Source: Eustoma russellianum (taxonomy: Eukaryota > Streptophyta > Magnoliopsida > Gentianales > Gentianaceae). Taken from it: a stretch of DNA of 64,000 bases. The stretch covers positions 12,713,450 through 12,777,449 of the forward strand of contig AP025069.1 in the NCBI GenBank assembly GCA_036186865.1. The letters run 5' to 3'. The notes beneath the pieces are model-generated. The model was not told the origin of the DNA and did no database searches. It worked only from the letters and a program-made list of their open reading frames with translations. This document shows positions 46,105 through 58,086 of this stretch, one piece after another. How positions within the stretch are numbered: the stretch's first letter is position 1; each line of letters starts with the position of its first letter. The position numbers and the translations under genes were made by a program.

Positions 46105-48144
46105 CTTTGTATGATTGGACGAAGTTACTCCACATTGTGACCTTCAAAACAAAACAACTTGTGCAAGAAATGGTTAGTAACAAAAATCAATTCGAGTTTG
46201 AAAGTGTTGGTGATTTCACTTCCTCTCTTTCCTCACACACTCAACTTGTTCCTTGACCAATCTCGGACTAAGACAACCAAAGAGAGCTATAAATGAGAGG
46301 TGTATGCCAATCTTTCGTCACACAATCTGTTTTGCACTATTTTGCAACATTTTTGCTTCAAACTTTCCCAAACTATTTTGATCAGCTTGTTGTAGCAAAG
46401 CAAGTCAGTATACTACTTATATCACTTCCAAATGATGTCAAAACCTTGTCCAGACAGTACCAAAATATGGGGAAAACTGAGCACGCAAACAAATCAACAA
46501 TGTGTACTCAATTTGCACCAAACAAGTACAAATACTCAACTCTTTCCTGAACCAAACCAGGTCTGTCCAGCACTTAAAGCACCTTAAAAGAGTATGAAAA
46601 ACAACTCCAAACAGTTCCAGAAGTGGCAAAAACCGAGAAAATCAAAACAGTCTTGTTTGCACACAATTTGCACCACGATTGTAACCAAGTCACACCAAAA
46701 CAAGATTCAATTGAGACTGACACTAACTTGAATGACTCAACTGGGATTCAAAGAAGTGATGAAACCAAAATGATGTTGAGGTTGAACCAAAGAAGAGCTA
46801 GGGGTTGCCGTGGGCAATCTTCAGTCAACTTTGATCCTTTGCACTTAAAATCACAATATGGCTCAAAAACAAACAATAATCAAATTTTCAAGTGTGTAAT
46901 CAATATATGAGGTTCAGTATAGGGTGTGGAATAGGTAGGGTAAGGCCAAAATTCTCAAGGTTTGTGCAAGGTACACAAAATAGTCAAAATTGCACAAATG
47001 ATAACAAACTTTGTCACACGTTTCCCCACTTATTTTCTCACTTTTCTTTTTTTTTTGATTTGCTCTTTTTTTGCCGTTTTCAAGTTAAAGCAAATTCCAG
47101 ATTTCTTTTTGACCAGGGGTAAAATAGTAGTTTTAAAACACTTTTGCCCTAAAACTTTCTGTGTTTGGGCAATAATGCATTGACCTTGAAATTGCAGTGT
47201 GGTACCTTTAATTGGAGTAAAATAACCTTGAAAGTGAGGGAAATTGAGGTTGGACAGAATTAGGGTTAGGGTTAGGGGGTTTTTTGAACGAGATGGGAAC
47301 TTTTAATTCTGACTTTGTTTTGCAAAATTGGTTTAACAAAAAAACGCTTTTGTTGAGGGATCAAATGCAGATGTTTATGGTCAGGTTTGATGATTTTAGG
47401 GCTGGATGATGGTGTTTTGGCCGTGGAGTGTAATAGGGCAATTAAGGTTTTCTTTGGTAAATCTGGTTTGCATAGTGCAATGATCAACACTTGAAAAGAA
47501 AAATCAATGCATGAATTCAGTCACAATGAAATTTAAGACACAAGATCACAAATCAACCAAAAGCTTCGGTAGCAACAAGATCAATTATGACTAGGTGGCT
47601 ATTTAAACAAGGTAACGCAAGTTTGTAAGGCTTAATGTTCAACCTAGATGAAATATCCTAAGTATTCAAGTTTGCACATGAAAGTTTCAGTTCTTCAAAG
47701 TCTCAAATACATCCCAAATGATGAATAAACAAGGACTGAATAAGAACAATGGATATTCAAGTCAAGCCGTAAGGTTCAGATTTTGTCCAAAGTTTGAAGC
47801 TTTGGATACAAAATGAGAGTCACAGTTTTTATACGCAAAATAATAGAAAGTATAACTTCTCTGTTTATTGTATTTTTGACATAAAAACAAATGATATGAT
47901 GGCAAAAGAGGGATACAAAAATCAGATTCACAAGAATAGAAAAGACACAAAATTTTTCAGTTTTTTGCACCAAGGGGCACGGTTTTTTTGACACAAAAGA
48001 GGGCAAAAATATGTATATATTTTTTTGAATTTTGGACAGGATATAGGTTTTGGGATGAGGAAAAAATGTCACAAGGAAATCAAGCTTGGAAAGAATTGAA
48101 ACGATAAGAAAGTGGAAGATATGTGGTGAAAAGAGTAACTTTTC
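46105..48144 (-). other. Untranslated 5' leader of element N4
   Basis: About 2 kb with the G-type leader blocks, a diverged stem-loop (46798-46824) and a (TTAGGG)n-like run near 47262. The frames at 47272-48195 are low-complexity and lack a start context shared with other copies. Confidence 0.78.
46798..46824 (-). promoter_or_regulatory. Diverged leader stem-loop (copy N4)
   Basis: CTAGGGGTTGCC...GGCAATCTTCAG, identical in its arms to the G copy. Confidence 0.5.
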
Positions 48145-48156
48145 GCTCTGATGCCA
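48145..48156 (-). other. Primer binding site of element N4
   Basis: GCTCTGATGCCA on plus equals TGGCATCAGAGC, one mismatch from the tRNA-Met complement. Confidence 0.82.
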
Positions 48157-48159
48157 ATT

Positions 48160-48583
48160 TGATGCAAACTGAAAGCGTGGTGATCCGCTCTTCACCTCAA
48201 CGTCCTCCTCAACAATGGTTTAGGCGCAAAGAAGATCCCTTCCACTTGCTTCCTTTGTGTTGGATTCGGCTGATTCAAGCATTCCTCCGCATTGGAAAGG
48301 TTGTTGATCAGGCAAGCCTACGAGACCCTCCTGGACAGCACTCCTAAACGTTGGCAACATCCTCAAATATACTCATCTTTGAAGGTTATTATGCCTGATT
48401 TTTAATGCATGGATCATCTTTCCAACATGATAAACACATGAAAGCAAGAATCACAACACGAAAACAAGACATACATTTGCTTATTTTATTGAAAGAACGC
48501 CTATATGGACGAAAGTGATGCATGGAATGCAACCTAGACTAAGACAAACTTTGTCTTGCGTTTGCACACCTTGGACCACATCA
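48160..48583 (-). repeat. 5' LTR of element N4 (424 bp, internally deleted)
   Basis: TGATGCAAACTGAAAGCG to TTGGACCACATCA. It carries the same internal deletion junction (TTTTTAATGCATGG) as the 3' LTR. It lacks TATA and most of U3. It is followed by the duplication AATAA. Confidence 0.92.
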
Positions 48584-48658
48584 AATAACCTTGAAAGTAA
48601 GGATAATTAAGGTTGGACAGAATTAGGGTTAGGGTTAGGGGTTTTCTTGAACGAGTTG
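48584..48658 (-). other. Leader of element G, part 2
   Basis: AATAACCTTGAAAGTAAGG and the following GGTTGGACAGAATTAGGG match 47217-47275 of N4's leader, continuing from 39064. H's LTR starts at 48659. Confidence 0.85.
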
Positions 48659-49497
48659 TGATGAGGATCAAGGATCCCTTCAAGAGGTCAAGGGTCCTAT
48701 GACAAGAAGGAGGACAAGAGAACTTTGTCATCAAGTTGGAACCTTCTTGTTTAAGCATGTTCAAGATGAACCTAAGGTTCCATGGGTTCACTTCATTGAA
48801 CCCCACCCTTTGACCGTTCTAATGCGTGCGCATAGTGTGCTTTCTTTATTTTTGAATTTATCTTCTTTCTTGTGATCTTTGTTTTATGTGTTTTCTTGTA
48901 GGGTAAATTAGGTACATGGAAGATACAAAATGAAATGGAGGCCCAAAAGGAGCAAGGTAGGCGTGTGTTCCAAAAAGGGATACAAAAGGAATGTTGCCTT
49001 GAAGAGAATGTTTGTCTCCACAAAGAAAAAATTCAAATATGTCCAAGATGGAATCCTCTTTTCAAAATTGAACTCAAAAATCATCTCCAAAGATCAAAGG
49101 GGCCGGCCATTTTTGAAGTAAAAGGATGAAGATCAAATTGAAATCAAACTTGAAGTTAAACTTGAATTTAAATTCAACCATGATTTGATGAATACAATTC
49201 TTCATACTTGCTTCATTTCTTGTTAGACTTTGTTTTCTTGGTTTTGCATTAAAACCTAAGTTAAGATCCTTCAAAGTTGAGAATTTGGAAGGTGTTGCCA
49301 TTGCTAAAAGGTGCCGTCCAGGAGGGCTATATAGGTTTGCCTGATCAACGACCATCTTGAAGTGTTGGTCTTGCTCATTTGATCCACAACGTTTTTATCA
49401 CTAAGGAAGCAAGGGGAAGTCTTCTTCCTTGTGCCTAACCCTTTGTGAAGGACGTTTGGAAGGTGGAATTGTTGGAGCCCACGTCTTGCACGCATCA
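48659..49497 (+). repeat. 5' LTR of element H (839 bp, internally deleted)
   Basis: TGATGAGGATCAAGG...TTGCACGCATCA, an A-type LTR lacking ~580 bases of U3 and the TATA box (junction near ACCATGATTTGATGAAT). The first ~150 bases encode an undamaged integrase tail: GPMTRRRTRELCHQVGTF and HVQDEPKVPWVHFIEPHPL, then TGA. The 3' LTR lies outside the window. Confidence 0.92.
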
Positions 49498-49500
49498 AAT

Positions 49501-49513
49501 TGGTATCAGAGCG
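49501..49513 (+). other. Primer binding site of element H
   Basis: TGGTATCAGAGCG three bases after the LTR end. Confidence 0.9.
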
Positions 49514-51224
49514 AGGTTACTCTATTCCCACCATCTATCATTTCCTTTTTGTTGAGTCTAGTCATTTCAAGTTCAGTTGTGTCCTTCTTCTGCCCCTAAT
49601 TCTACACGTCATTTGCAGTTCAAAAAAACAAAAAACGTCCATGTTTGCTTTGAGTTCTTTGCACTTTGTTGAGTCTTGTTCTTCATCATTCTAGCATCTT
49701 TGTTGATTCTTGTTCTAGTGTCACATTTATCCAACTTGTGCATCAACATCTGAATTTTATCATTCAAAACTTGAACAATTAGGGTTTGTGCATTTAGAGC
49801 ACATTCACAGCTCTCTTTTTACTACAACCATCAGCCTATAAAGCTACCCTCGGTTTTCAAATCATCTTGTCGCTACCGAAGCTTTTAGTTGGTGATGATT
49901 GTATGCATCTTGTGATTCGCATTGTGATTGATTCATGCTTTAAATCAAGTTAGTCCTACGTGTGCTTGTCTTCACAAGTCATTTTCAACACACAAAAAAC
50001 CCTAAATCCACCTCATACTCACCGGCTCAACCAACCAACAACCAAACCCGACCCAAAAAAATCACCAACCCAGATTCCAAACTACCTTATTTACACTTTT
50101 AACAAAAAGCCCCAAACCAATTTTACCAAACAAAATCAGAATCAAAAGTTCCCAAGTCATTCAAAAAAACCCTAACCCTAGAATTTGAATTTTTGTTCAA
50201 TTTTGGTCCTACAAACCAATCCATTATCAAAATTGACCACACAAAATCATCAATTACCAACCCAAATAGTCCATTTACATTACAAAATACACCGTTCATT
50301 GAGCTCCCAAAACCCCATCCCACAAATACCCAAAACCGTCCAAAAAATCCCAAATTGAAAACCCTAACCCTAACCGTAATTCTTTTCCAAACCGCAACTT
50401 CTCCTCTTCTCTCGCTTTCCAAGGTTATTTTGTTGCAATTAAATGTTGCAAACTGCAATTTAAATTCATTGCACTATTCAGCCTGAAAACGAAAGTTCTG
50501 AATGCAAAACGCATGAAATTCCAAGTCCGCCCCTAGTCAAAAAAAAGAAAAAAAGGAAGAATCTGAACCTTGCCTACGTTGAAATAGCAAGGAAGGGAAA
50601 GAAAAACAAAAGAACTAGAGAAAAGAAAAAGGGCAAAACGTTTGTGCATTACTTGAAATTTATTTTTGGTGCAATTTGAAAACCTTTGATACCGTATTTC
50701 GTTTTTGCTACACAACCATCCTCCCACATCTCATTCTCCTTATTGCTTTCTTGAACCAATCACACACTTGTTGCTCGATTATTGCATGACTTGAACCATT
50801 TTGTGGATAGTAAGTGCATAGAATCAAAATTAACTAAAGATTGCCCACGGCAACCCTTAGTTCATCTTTGGTTCAGCCTTATACATCAATTTTGGTTGCT
50901 TATTTCTTTGAATCTTAGTAGAAAGTTCAAGTTTGTTTCCATTTCACTTGATTCTGTTTTGATACTATTTGGTGCAACTTGAAGCAAAGGGAGAAACAAG
51001 TGGAGATCGTTGTGATTTGGAGAAGCATTGGCAAAACACTTTCTTAATTGATCACTTTGAATCTTCTTAACTTCAGGTTATCCAAGAAGCAAAGTGGTAA
51101 GAGAGTGGAAAGGAGAAAGAGGAGTGTTCATATTTCGTTTTTACTAATCACTTAACGTTTGTTTGTCTTTGTGTTAGTTTGGTTCTTTCCTTTTCTTTTT
51201 GTTTTCGTTTAATTCTTAGGTAAA
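49514..51224 (+). other. Untranslated 5' leader of element H
   Basis: Homologous to A's leader throughout: CCCTAAATCC-rich stretch (49990-50400), stem-loop, GTAAGAGAGTGG block, pyrimidine tract ending AATTCTTAG at 51219 and ATG at 51225. Confidence 0.85.
50833..50861 (+). promoter_or_regulatory. Conserved leader stem-loop (copy H)
   Basis: ACTAAAGATTGCC-CAC-GGCAACCCTTAGT, identical to N3. Confidence 0.7.
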
Positions 51225-52440
51225 ATGGAGAGCAGCACTCATTCCGCTTCTAGCAAGTCAAAGGAAGCCGAGACTTTGGACAACACAACAACAAATGCTG
51301 GAGATAAAGAAACTCATGCATGACAATGAGGTAATCAAACATCGATTGGAGGATGTTGAACGAGCTACAAGACGAGTGACGGCCAAGGTACAAGCAGGCC
51401 GTTCCCCTACCACAACCAGGCGTCACCCCCCAGAAGAAGTTGAGGATGACACCTTAGACCACCACACATCGAGGCAAGAAGGTTTGTTCCTCTAACACAA
51501 CTAAGAGGTACGCTCGAAGAAGGGTACAATGATGATTACATTTCCATTTGAGCATGATGATTATGACTTTGATGACCACCCTCCCCGTGTTTACCAAGAC
51601 GCTAAAATACCCTTTTCCTCCACCAGATGACGATTTTCTCAAAACAAAATAAATATTCCACGTTTTATGGTAAAAGTAATGCGGAGGAATATTTGGAATG
51701 GGAAACAAAAGTGGATCTAATCTTTTTGTACCAATTACAGTGAATTACAAAAAGTGAGGTACGCTTCTATTGAGTTTTCTGGTTATGCACTAAATTGGTG
51801 GACAAATTTGTGTCGAAATAGAACTAAGACAAGACAACCCAATTGCCACTTGGGAAGAAATGAAGTTTGAAATGAGACAACGTTTTATCCCAAACAATTA
51901 GAGTTCTATTTTCACAAGTTTGCAAAACTTACGACAAGGTTCCAAAAGTGTAGACGAGTATTACAAAGAGTTAGAAATTTTGTTGGAAAGGTCTAACTTG
52001 CAGGAACCCGAAGACCACCAAGGCTCGTTTCTTACATGGTTAAACAGGGAGATTGCGCAAAGGGTTGACTTCAACCTTATCTCGACCTCACAACCATGGT
52101 CCATATGGCTGAAAAGATTGAACACCAACTAAAGGTACGTAGTTCCTCCAATTTCAATTCCACTTATCGTACTAATCAGTCTTCATCAAGGTTTTCCAGC
52201 AAGCCTTCAGGAACGGGAAGTTCACGGCCTACAGGAGGCCAAACACGTGACCAAGGTGCGTCACAAAGGATGGACAATCGTGTGCAGTCCACACAAAGGC
52301 GAGACCGCGCCCAACAAAGAAGGCTCCTACTAGAAATTCGTCTGAGCTCTCAAACAGGTTTAGGGCATTAAATGCTATAAATGTCAAGACATGGTCACAT
52401 AGGAAAAGAATATCCTAATGCAAAAACGAATCATGTTAAT
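51225..52440 (+). pseudogene. gag: gag of element H (multiple frameshifts)
   Basis: The ATG at 51225 opens the same MESSTHSASSKSKE start as A. Frames break within the first 100 bases (AACACAACAACAA lacks bases) and repeatedly after that, yet NLRQGSKSVDEYYKELE and the serine-rich RFSSKPSGTGSSRPTGGQ are kept. At the position where A has a stop, H still reads GAA. The zinc knuckle (CYKCQ...) has lost bases and is out of frame near 52375-52410. Most lesions are one-base deletions. Confidence 0.88.
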
Positions 52441-54020
52441 TGAGGAAATAAATGAATATTGTGGTCTGGTCCGAGCATGAAAACGAATTTGAGCATGATA
52501 ATGAAATTGAACCTGAAGAAGATGTAGGCTCATTAGATGATTTTGATACTAAGGAGTTTCTTGTTGTGCGTAGAGCTTTAAATGCATATCCAAAATTGAT
52601 GATCACGAACAAAATAGAGAAAACATTTTCCATATTCGTTGCATGATAAATGGTAAGTGTGCACCATGATCATTGATTCCGGTTCTTGTGCGAATGTGGC
52701 TAGTATCGAATTGGTAGAAAAGTGAATTTGCCTATGACTAATCATGTGCATCCTACAACTTGCATGGTTAAATGATTGCGGTGAAGTTAGCGTAAGTAAA
52801 CAAGTTTTGATTTCTCTTAGCATTGGGTAGTTACAAAGATGATGTTTTATGTGATGTTGCAAACCAACTGCATGTCTAGTCATATCTTACTTGGAAGGGC
52901 ATGGCATTTGATCCGACATGTGACATATGATGGATATTGAAATCGTTATTCTTTCAAGTTGAATGGCAACTTTACAAATTGCATGCACTTCCACCACACA
53001 AAGTCCACAGGATCACCAACGCATGTCTAAGTCTAGGATCGATCATAAGAAAAAAGAAGCTGAGAGAAAATTCGTGGAATGCATGAAAAGTGAGAATAAA
53101 AAACAAGAGAGCAAGAGAAAAGAGGTAGTACTCATAGGAGTCACCGAGTCCAAAAAAAAAGTGTGGTATTTTGCAAAGAAAAGAGAGGGTCACACAAGCG
53201 GCCCTTTATAGGAACCAAACTGTCCTCATTCTCATTCCTAGGCCATGTCATCTTTCCCTAGAAGAACTCCCCACCAAACTTACCTACCTCAGTTTGCGTC
53301 CCTTATCCAAGAGTACGAAGTTCTATTTCCCACCCCATCCGGATTACCACCTATTAGAGGAATAGAACACCAAATCGATTTTGTCCCAGGAGCCGTTTAC
53401 CAAATCGCCCAGCCTATCGAGCCAACCCGAAGAAACCAAGGAAATCCAAAGGCAAGTAGAGGAGCTCCTAGCGAGTGGACAAATCCGAGAGAGCCTAAGC
53501 CCATCAGCCGTCCCTGTCATTTTAGTACCCAAAAGGATGGAACTTGGAGAATGTGTACTGATTGCCGTGCCATAAACAAAATTACCGTCAAGTATAGGTA
53601 CCCCATACCTAGGCTGGATGATATGTTGGATATGTTGCACGGATCTAAATTCTTCACCAAAATCGACCTTAAGCAGGGTACTTCCAGGTACGCATTAGAG
53701 AAGGGGACGAATGGAAGACTGCATTCAAAACCAAGTTTGGGCTCTATGAGTGGTTAGTGATGCCCTTCGGGCTCACCAACGCCCTTAGCACCTTTATGAG
53801 GCTAATGAATGAAGTCTTACGAGCGTTCATAGGACGATTTGTTGTTGTTTTTTTGATGATATCCTAATCTATTCCCAAACCATAGAAGATCATCTTGACC
53901 ACATTAGGGCCGTTTTTGAAAACTTAAGCAAGAACAACTTTACGCCAACTTTAAGAAGTGCTCTTTTTGTTTGGAACGAGTAGTCTTCCTAGGATTTGTC
54001 ATTTCGGCTGAGGGAGTAGA
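52441..54020 (+). pseudogene. pol: Protease and reverse transcriptase of element H (broken)
   Basis: The acidic linker (EHDNEIEPEEDVGSLDDFD) leads to the protease, whose active site MIIDSGSCANVAS is intact (Asp codon 52675-52677), unlike A. RT motifs RMCTDCRAINKITVKYRYP and WLVMPFG are present in shifted frames. The catalytic YFDD is destroyed: GTTGTTTTTTTGATGAT at about 53843-53859 has lost bases against A. No single frame covers a whole domain. Confidence 0.88.
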
Positions 54021-55064
54021 ATGGATGAGGAAAAGGTTAGGTCAATTGTGGAGTGGCCTATACCTAAGAATGTAGGGGAAGTTCGCAGTTTCCATGGACT
54101 TGCAAGTTTTTGTAGACGCTTTGTCAAAGATTTTTCTTCCATAGCTGCACCCCTAAATGAAATTGTGAAAAAAGATGTGCCTTTTAGGTGGGAAGAGCCA
54201 CAACAACAGGCATTTGATGAGCTTAAACGTAGGCTAACCACTGCACCCATACTTAGGTTACCAAATTTTGACGAGACTTTTGAGATCGAGTGTGATGCAA
54301 GTGGAGTGGGTATAGGCGCAGTTTTGACCCAAGGTAAGAAACCCATAGCCTACTTTAGTGAGAAGTTGAAAGGCGCTGCATTGAATTACTCTACCTATGA
54401 TAAGGAACTTTATGCCCTCGTGAGATCCCTACAAACTTGGCAACACTATCTTCAACCTAAAGAGTTTGTGATCCACACTGACCACGAAAGCCTTAAGTAT
54501 CTTAAAGGGCAAGGAAAGTTGAACAAGAGACATGCCAAATGGGTAGAGTACATAGAACAATTCCCTTACGTGATTAAGTACAAACAAGGAAAGGACAATA
54601 TAGTTGCTGATGCCCTCTCTAGGAGATACACATTAGTGACTACATTATCCTCACGCTTCTTAGGATTCGAATCACTTAAGGAATTGTACCCAATGACCAT
54701 GACTTTGGCACCATTTTCGAGGCATGTAAAGAGGCACCATTTGGGAAATTCTACATACATGAGGGTTATCTTTTCAAAGAACATAAGTTGTGTGTTCCCC
54801 AATCATCCCTACGAGAAGCATTGACTAGAGAAGCCCATGGGGGAGGTTTAATGGGTCATTTCGGAGTGTTCAAAACCCTTGAACTCTTAAGGAACATTTC
54901 TATTGGCCCCACATGCGCGTAGACGTCGAGAGGTTATGTGGTAGTTGCATCACTTGCAAACAAGCCAAATCCAAGTCCCAACACATGGCCTTTACATGCC
55001 TTTACCCGTCCCTGATTCCCCTTGTATTTAAATTTCCATGGACTTTGTTTTAGGACTTCCTAGG
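54021..55064 (+). pseudogene. pol: RNase H and integrase N-terminus of element H, cut by element K
   Basis: One frame of 267 residues covers the RT connection (GEVRSFHGLASFCRRFVKDF) and the complete RNase H region (FEIECDASGVGIGAVLTQG, YSTYDKELYALVRSLQ, VIHTDHESLKYLKGQ, IVADALSRRYTL). The integrase zinc-binding part follows with frameshifts (REAHGGGLMGHFGVFKT; CVSCITCKQAKS-like codons). K's LTR enters at 55065, so the catalytic core would lie beyond K, outside the window. The five bases before K are CTAGG. Confidence 0.9.
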
Positions 55065-55820
55065 TGTAGCGCCCCGACCCGATACTGGACATCGGTACCA
55101 GTGCACCCGTCGTAGCCTACTACGAGAACTACGAAGCGTCAAAGCAGATCAAGCACACGTCATTTATGACGTAGATAAATCAGCGGAAACGTCGTAGAAT
55201 TAAAAACTTCACTAACATCAATGTAACCAACAGAAACACAGCAGAGATAAAACGTGTCAGGGAGAGTGTCTAAAGTATCCTTCAACCACAAAGTGTTAAC
55301 AGTAACTCCGCAACTAAAGGATAAGAACTGTAAGCCTCCATTTTAGTGACTATTGTCCCAATGAGCCCACTCGCCGATATCTTCTACGAAAATCATCTTG
55401 TACTTTGGCTAACCTGAAAAGCAGATAGAGTAATTGTTCTTAGCGAAAACGCCGGCAAGTAACCCGTCTATACACCTTACGGGACCACACACGACGAGTC
55501 ACCAGTAAATAAATCAATGCCCAAAATAAGGTGCTCGGGTTAGCAAATAACATCTTTATAACAATTCATCGAATCTAAATAAGCCCATAACTGACACAAA
55601 AAAGAAACCAACACATATAGAGCCAAACATACTACATAAACAGAACATATGCTAGTAACATTTCTTGCATGTCCAAACTTATGCTTCGTGTATCATGATG
55701 CATGTACTTCTTCAAATCCACACACAACATCCATGCATATGTCTTCTTTCGTAAACATGTCATGCGTGTCATTTCACAAAACTTTTCATAATACTTCTTA
55801 TCATATTCTTCGCGTAGCAG

Positions 55821-56135
55821 AACTTTATACCCTGTGGGTGATCAGTCCACAGCAAACAGAACTTTATACCCCGTGCTGAAAGGTCCACGGCCCATAACAT
55901 ATAACTTTATACCCGTGCTGAAAGGTCCACGGCCCCATTACATATATCATAATCCGTGCTGAATCACGGCCCCATTCATTATCCATATATCCGTGCTGAA
56001 GGTCCACGGCCCCATAAAATAACTTATTTTCCGTGCTGATAGGTCCACGGTCCCATAAAATACTTTATACCCTGCTGTTGATTCACAGATCACGCTTTTA
56101 TACCCTGCTTTCGCAGGCGTGACTTTTATACCCTG
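55821..56135. repeat. Tandem GTGCTGAAAGGTCCACGG repeats in K's 3' LTR
   Basis: About seven units of ~40 bp built on CTTTATACCC + GTGCTGAAAGGTCCACGGCC + CCATAACATATA, degenerate at the edges. The second LTR has the array at 62030-62365 with different unit content. Confidence 0.85.
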
Positions 56136-56869
56136 CGATCAACCAGCAGCCATAGTTGCTTTTCGAAAACTTTAATCTTCTTTTCAAACTCGTATTCTTT
56201 TCGCAAACCGAAACTCATGTCGAAATACAAAGTGTTCATGTCATGATGCAGAATGCTCATGTAACTTCATTCAACCGTGTAAACATGCACACACACTTTA
56301 CATATCAAGTACAAAGTCTGAACCTCTATCACATCCTACTCGTACCATTTCATGTCCTTTCCTATTACAAAATCATCTCGAGTTCACACTTAACCTTGCT
56401 CGTTCATACTTCCTCAAACACACCCTTTTCATACCATTTTGTGCCCTTTCATATTGCTAAATCACTTTGGATTCATACATACTTTACTCATTCACACTTA
56501 ATGTTTACAACTCAAATACACCTCATTCATACCACTTCATATGCCCTTTCGTATCGCGAATCCACTTCGAATTCATACTTAACCCTACTCATTCACACTT
56601 AATGTTTACAACTCTGACACACTTTCAAAACACTTGTAATTTATGAGCAATAGAAGAGATAAAGGTATCTCACACACATCTTACATATCAAGTATACGGT
56701 CTTGCACCTCAACCACTCCCTGTTCGTACCTTTCCAAGTCCGTTCGTCTCACTAATTCACTTGGGATTCAATCTTATTCTTACTTAGTCAAACTTACCAT
56801 CTATTCCTCAATTACACCTCAAATACCCTTGCATTTTATGTTCAGAAGAAGTGTATGAGTTACTACCCA

Positions 56870-57120
56870 TACATAGGGCGCCTAAAGGGTCAAAAAGACT
56901 TCCGTACACTTGGAACGCCACATGAGGCGCCTAAAGTGACTTGGAGCGCCTATCTAGGCGTTCGAAGTGTTCGGGGATGTGCCGTATGCATCGACGAACC
57001 CTACATGAAGCGCCTAATGTAGGTGTTCGAAGTGTACGGGGATGCTCTGGGACACATTGAACGCCTACATTAGGCGCCTAATGTGACTTGAAGCGCCTAA
57101 TGTAGGTGTTCGAAGTGTTC
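56870..57120. repeat. Palindromic GGCGCC cluster in K's 3' LTR
   Basis: Several copies of GCGCCTAATGTAGGTGTTCG and of its near reverse complement GAACGCCTACATTAGGCGCC. It can form nested hairpins. The other LTR carries it at 63103-63348. Confidence 0.82.
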
Positions 57121-58086
57121 TGACGGTTCTAAACTGCAGTTTTTCTGCAGTAACTTCCACCCAACACCTTTCTTCTTCAACCCCTTTCATGTTCAACACC
57201 TCAAGACCAATCTTAGCACCTTGATTCATCATGCTTAACACACCACTAACATGATTGATTCTTAGACATGACTTATAGTATCCACTCTTAACCTTCTATC
57301 ATTCACAACCTTCAATAGATATCATCAACCTTCCCAACACAATAAGACTATAACAAGGCTATCAATCATCCTTCAATTCTCTGCAACTCCTCTCAACATC
57401 TAAGTTGTAGCAACCCACACAAGAACATAACAAACAATAAACACATCAAAAATACACTTTCATGGGCATGCTTGACAAACAACAAAGCACCACATAGCTA
57501 TTCTCAGAGATTTGGCCCAAAGAACATGACTTTACGCAACTAACAACAACAATTACATATAGTAAAGCATTTAACATAAACAAATCAAAAGTACTAATGT
57601 GAGATCCAAGTTTTCTCTTTGTAAGAACATAGGGCCTAAAGTAACAAAATTTGCGTAAAGCGTATAGAAAGATTACTTGCCTTTGTTTCTAGTTAGCCTT
57701 ACGAGTGTACTGCAGGATTTCGAGAAAGGTTGCACCTAGATTGACCGCTCTTTCTTCCTTTTCTTCTTCTCTTCTTCTTCTTTCTCTTTTCTCTCCTTCT
57801 CTTTTCTCTCTAGGCGTTTTTCTTCCCCCTCTTTCTTTGCCTTTCAACCGCCCCCTTTATGCTAATGGGGAGTCATACCAAAGTGTGGTGTAACTCCCCT
57901 ATCATTTAGTAGGGGTATTTTTGGTAATTTACCTAATTTTCTTAATTCTCACTTTTAACCCCTTTTTCTTGTTTTTCTATATTTTATGTTACTAAGTCTC
58001 ATAGCCTACAAAATTAATTAAATTGCATTTAAGGTTGACTTTTAAGTATTGAAAGTCGTGCTTAAAAGTCACGGGTATGACTTCCA

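Larger units (their letters stand above)
55065..58086 (-). repeat. 3' LTR of Tekay/Del-like element K (about 3.0 kb)
   Basis: Plus strand starts TGTAGCGCCCCGACCC. It matches 61274-64000 base for base apart from scattered changes. The right boundary is uncertain by ~15 bases, because the second copy leaves the window before its end: candidates are CTTCCA at 58086 or GTTACA at 58097. Very long LTRs beginning TGTAGCGCCC fit Tekay/Del chromoviruses. Open frames inside (55649-55879, 56156-56602) are not conserved proteins. Confidence 0.88.

Noticed and set aside
47258..47282. Runs of TTAGGG (also near 48625 and, reversed, 50365) as telomeric DNA
   Set aside because: Only about two to three units, plant telomeres are TTTAGGG, and the runs are part of a leader stretch rich in CCCTAA words that recurs in several elements.
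56156..56602. 148-residue frame in K's 3' LTR
   Set aside because: Made of repeated ACTCATTCACACTTA-like sequence; in the other LTR the frame is broken by indels.
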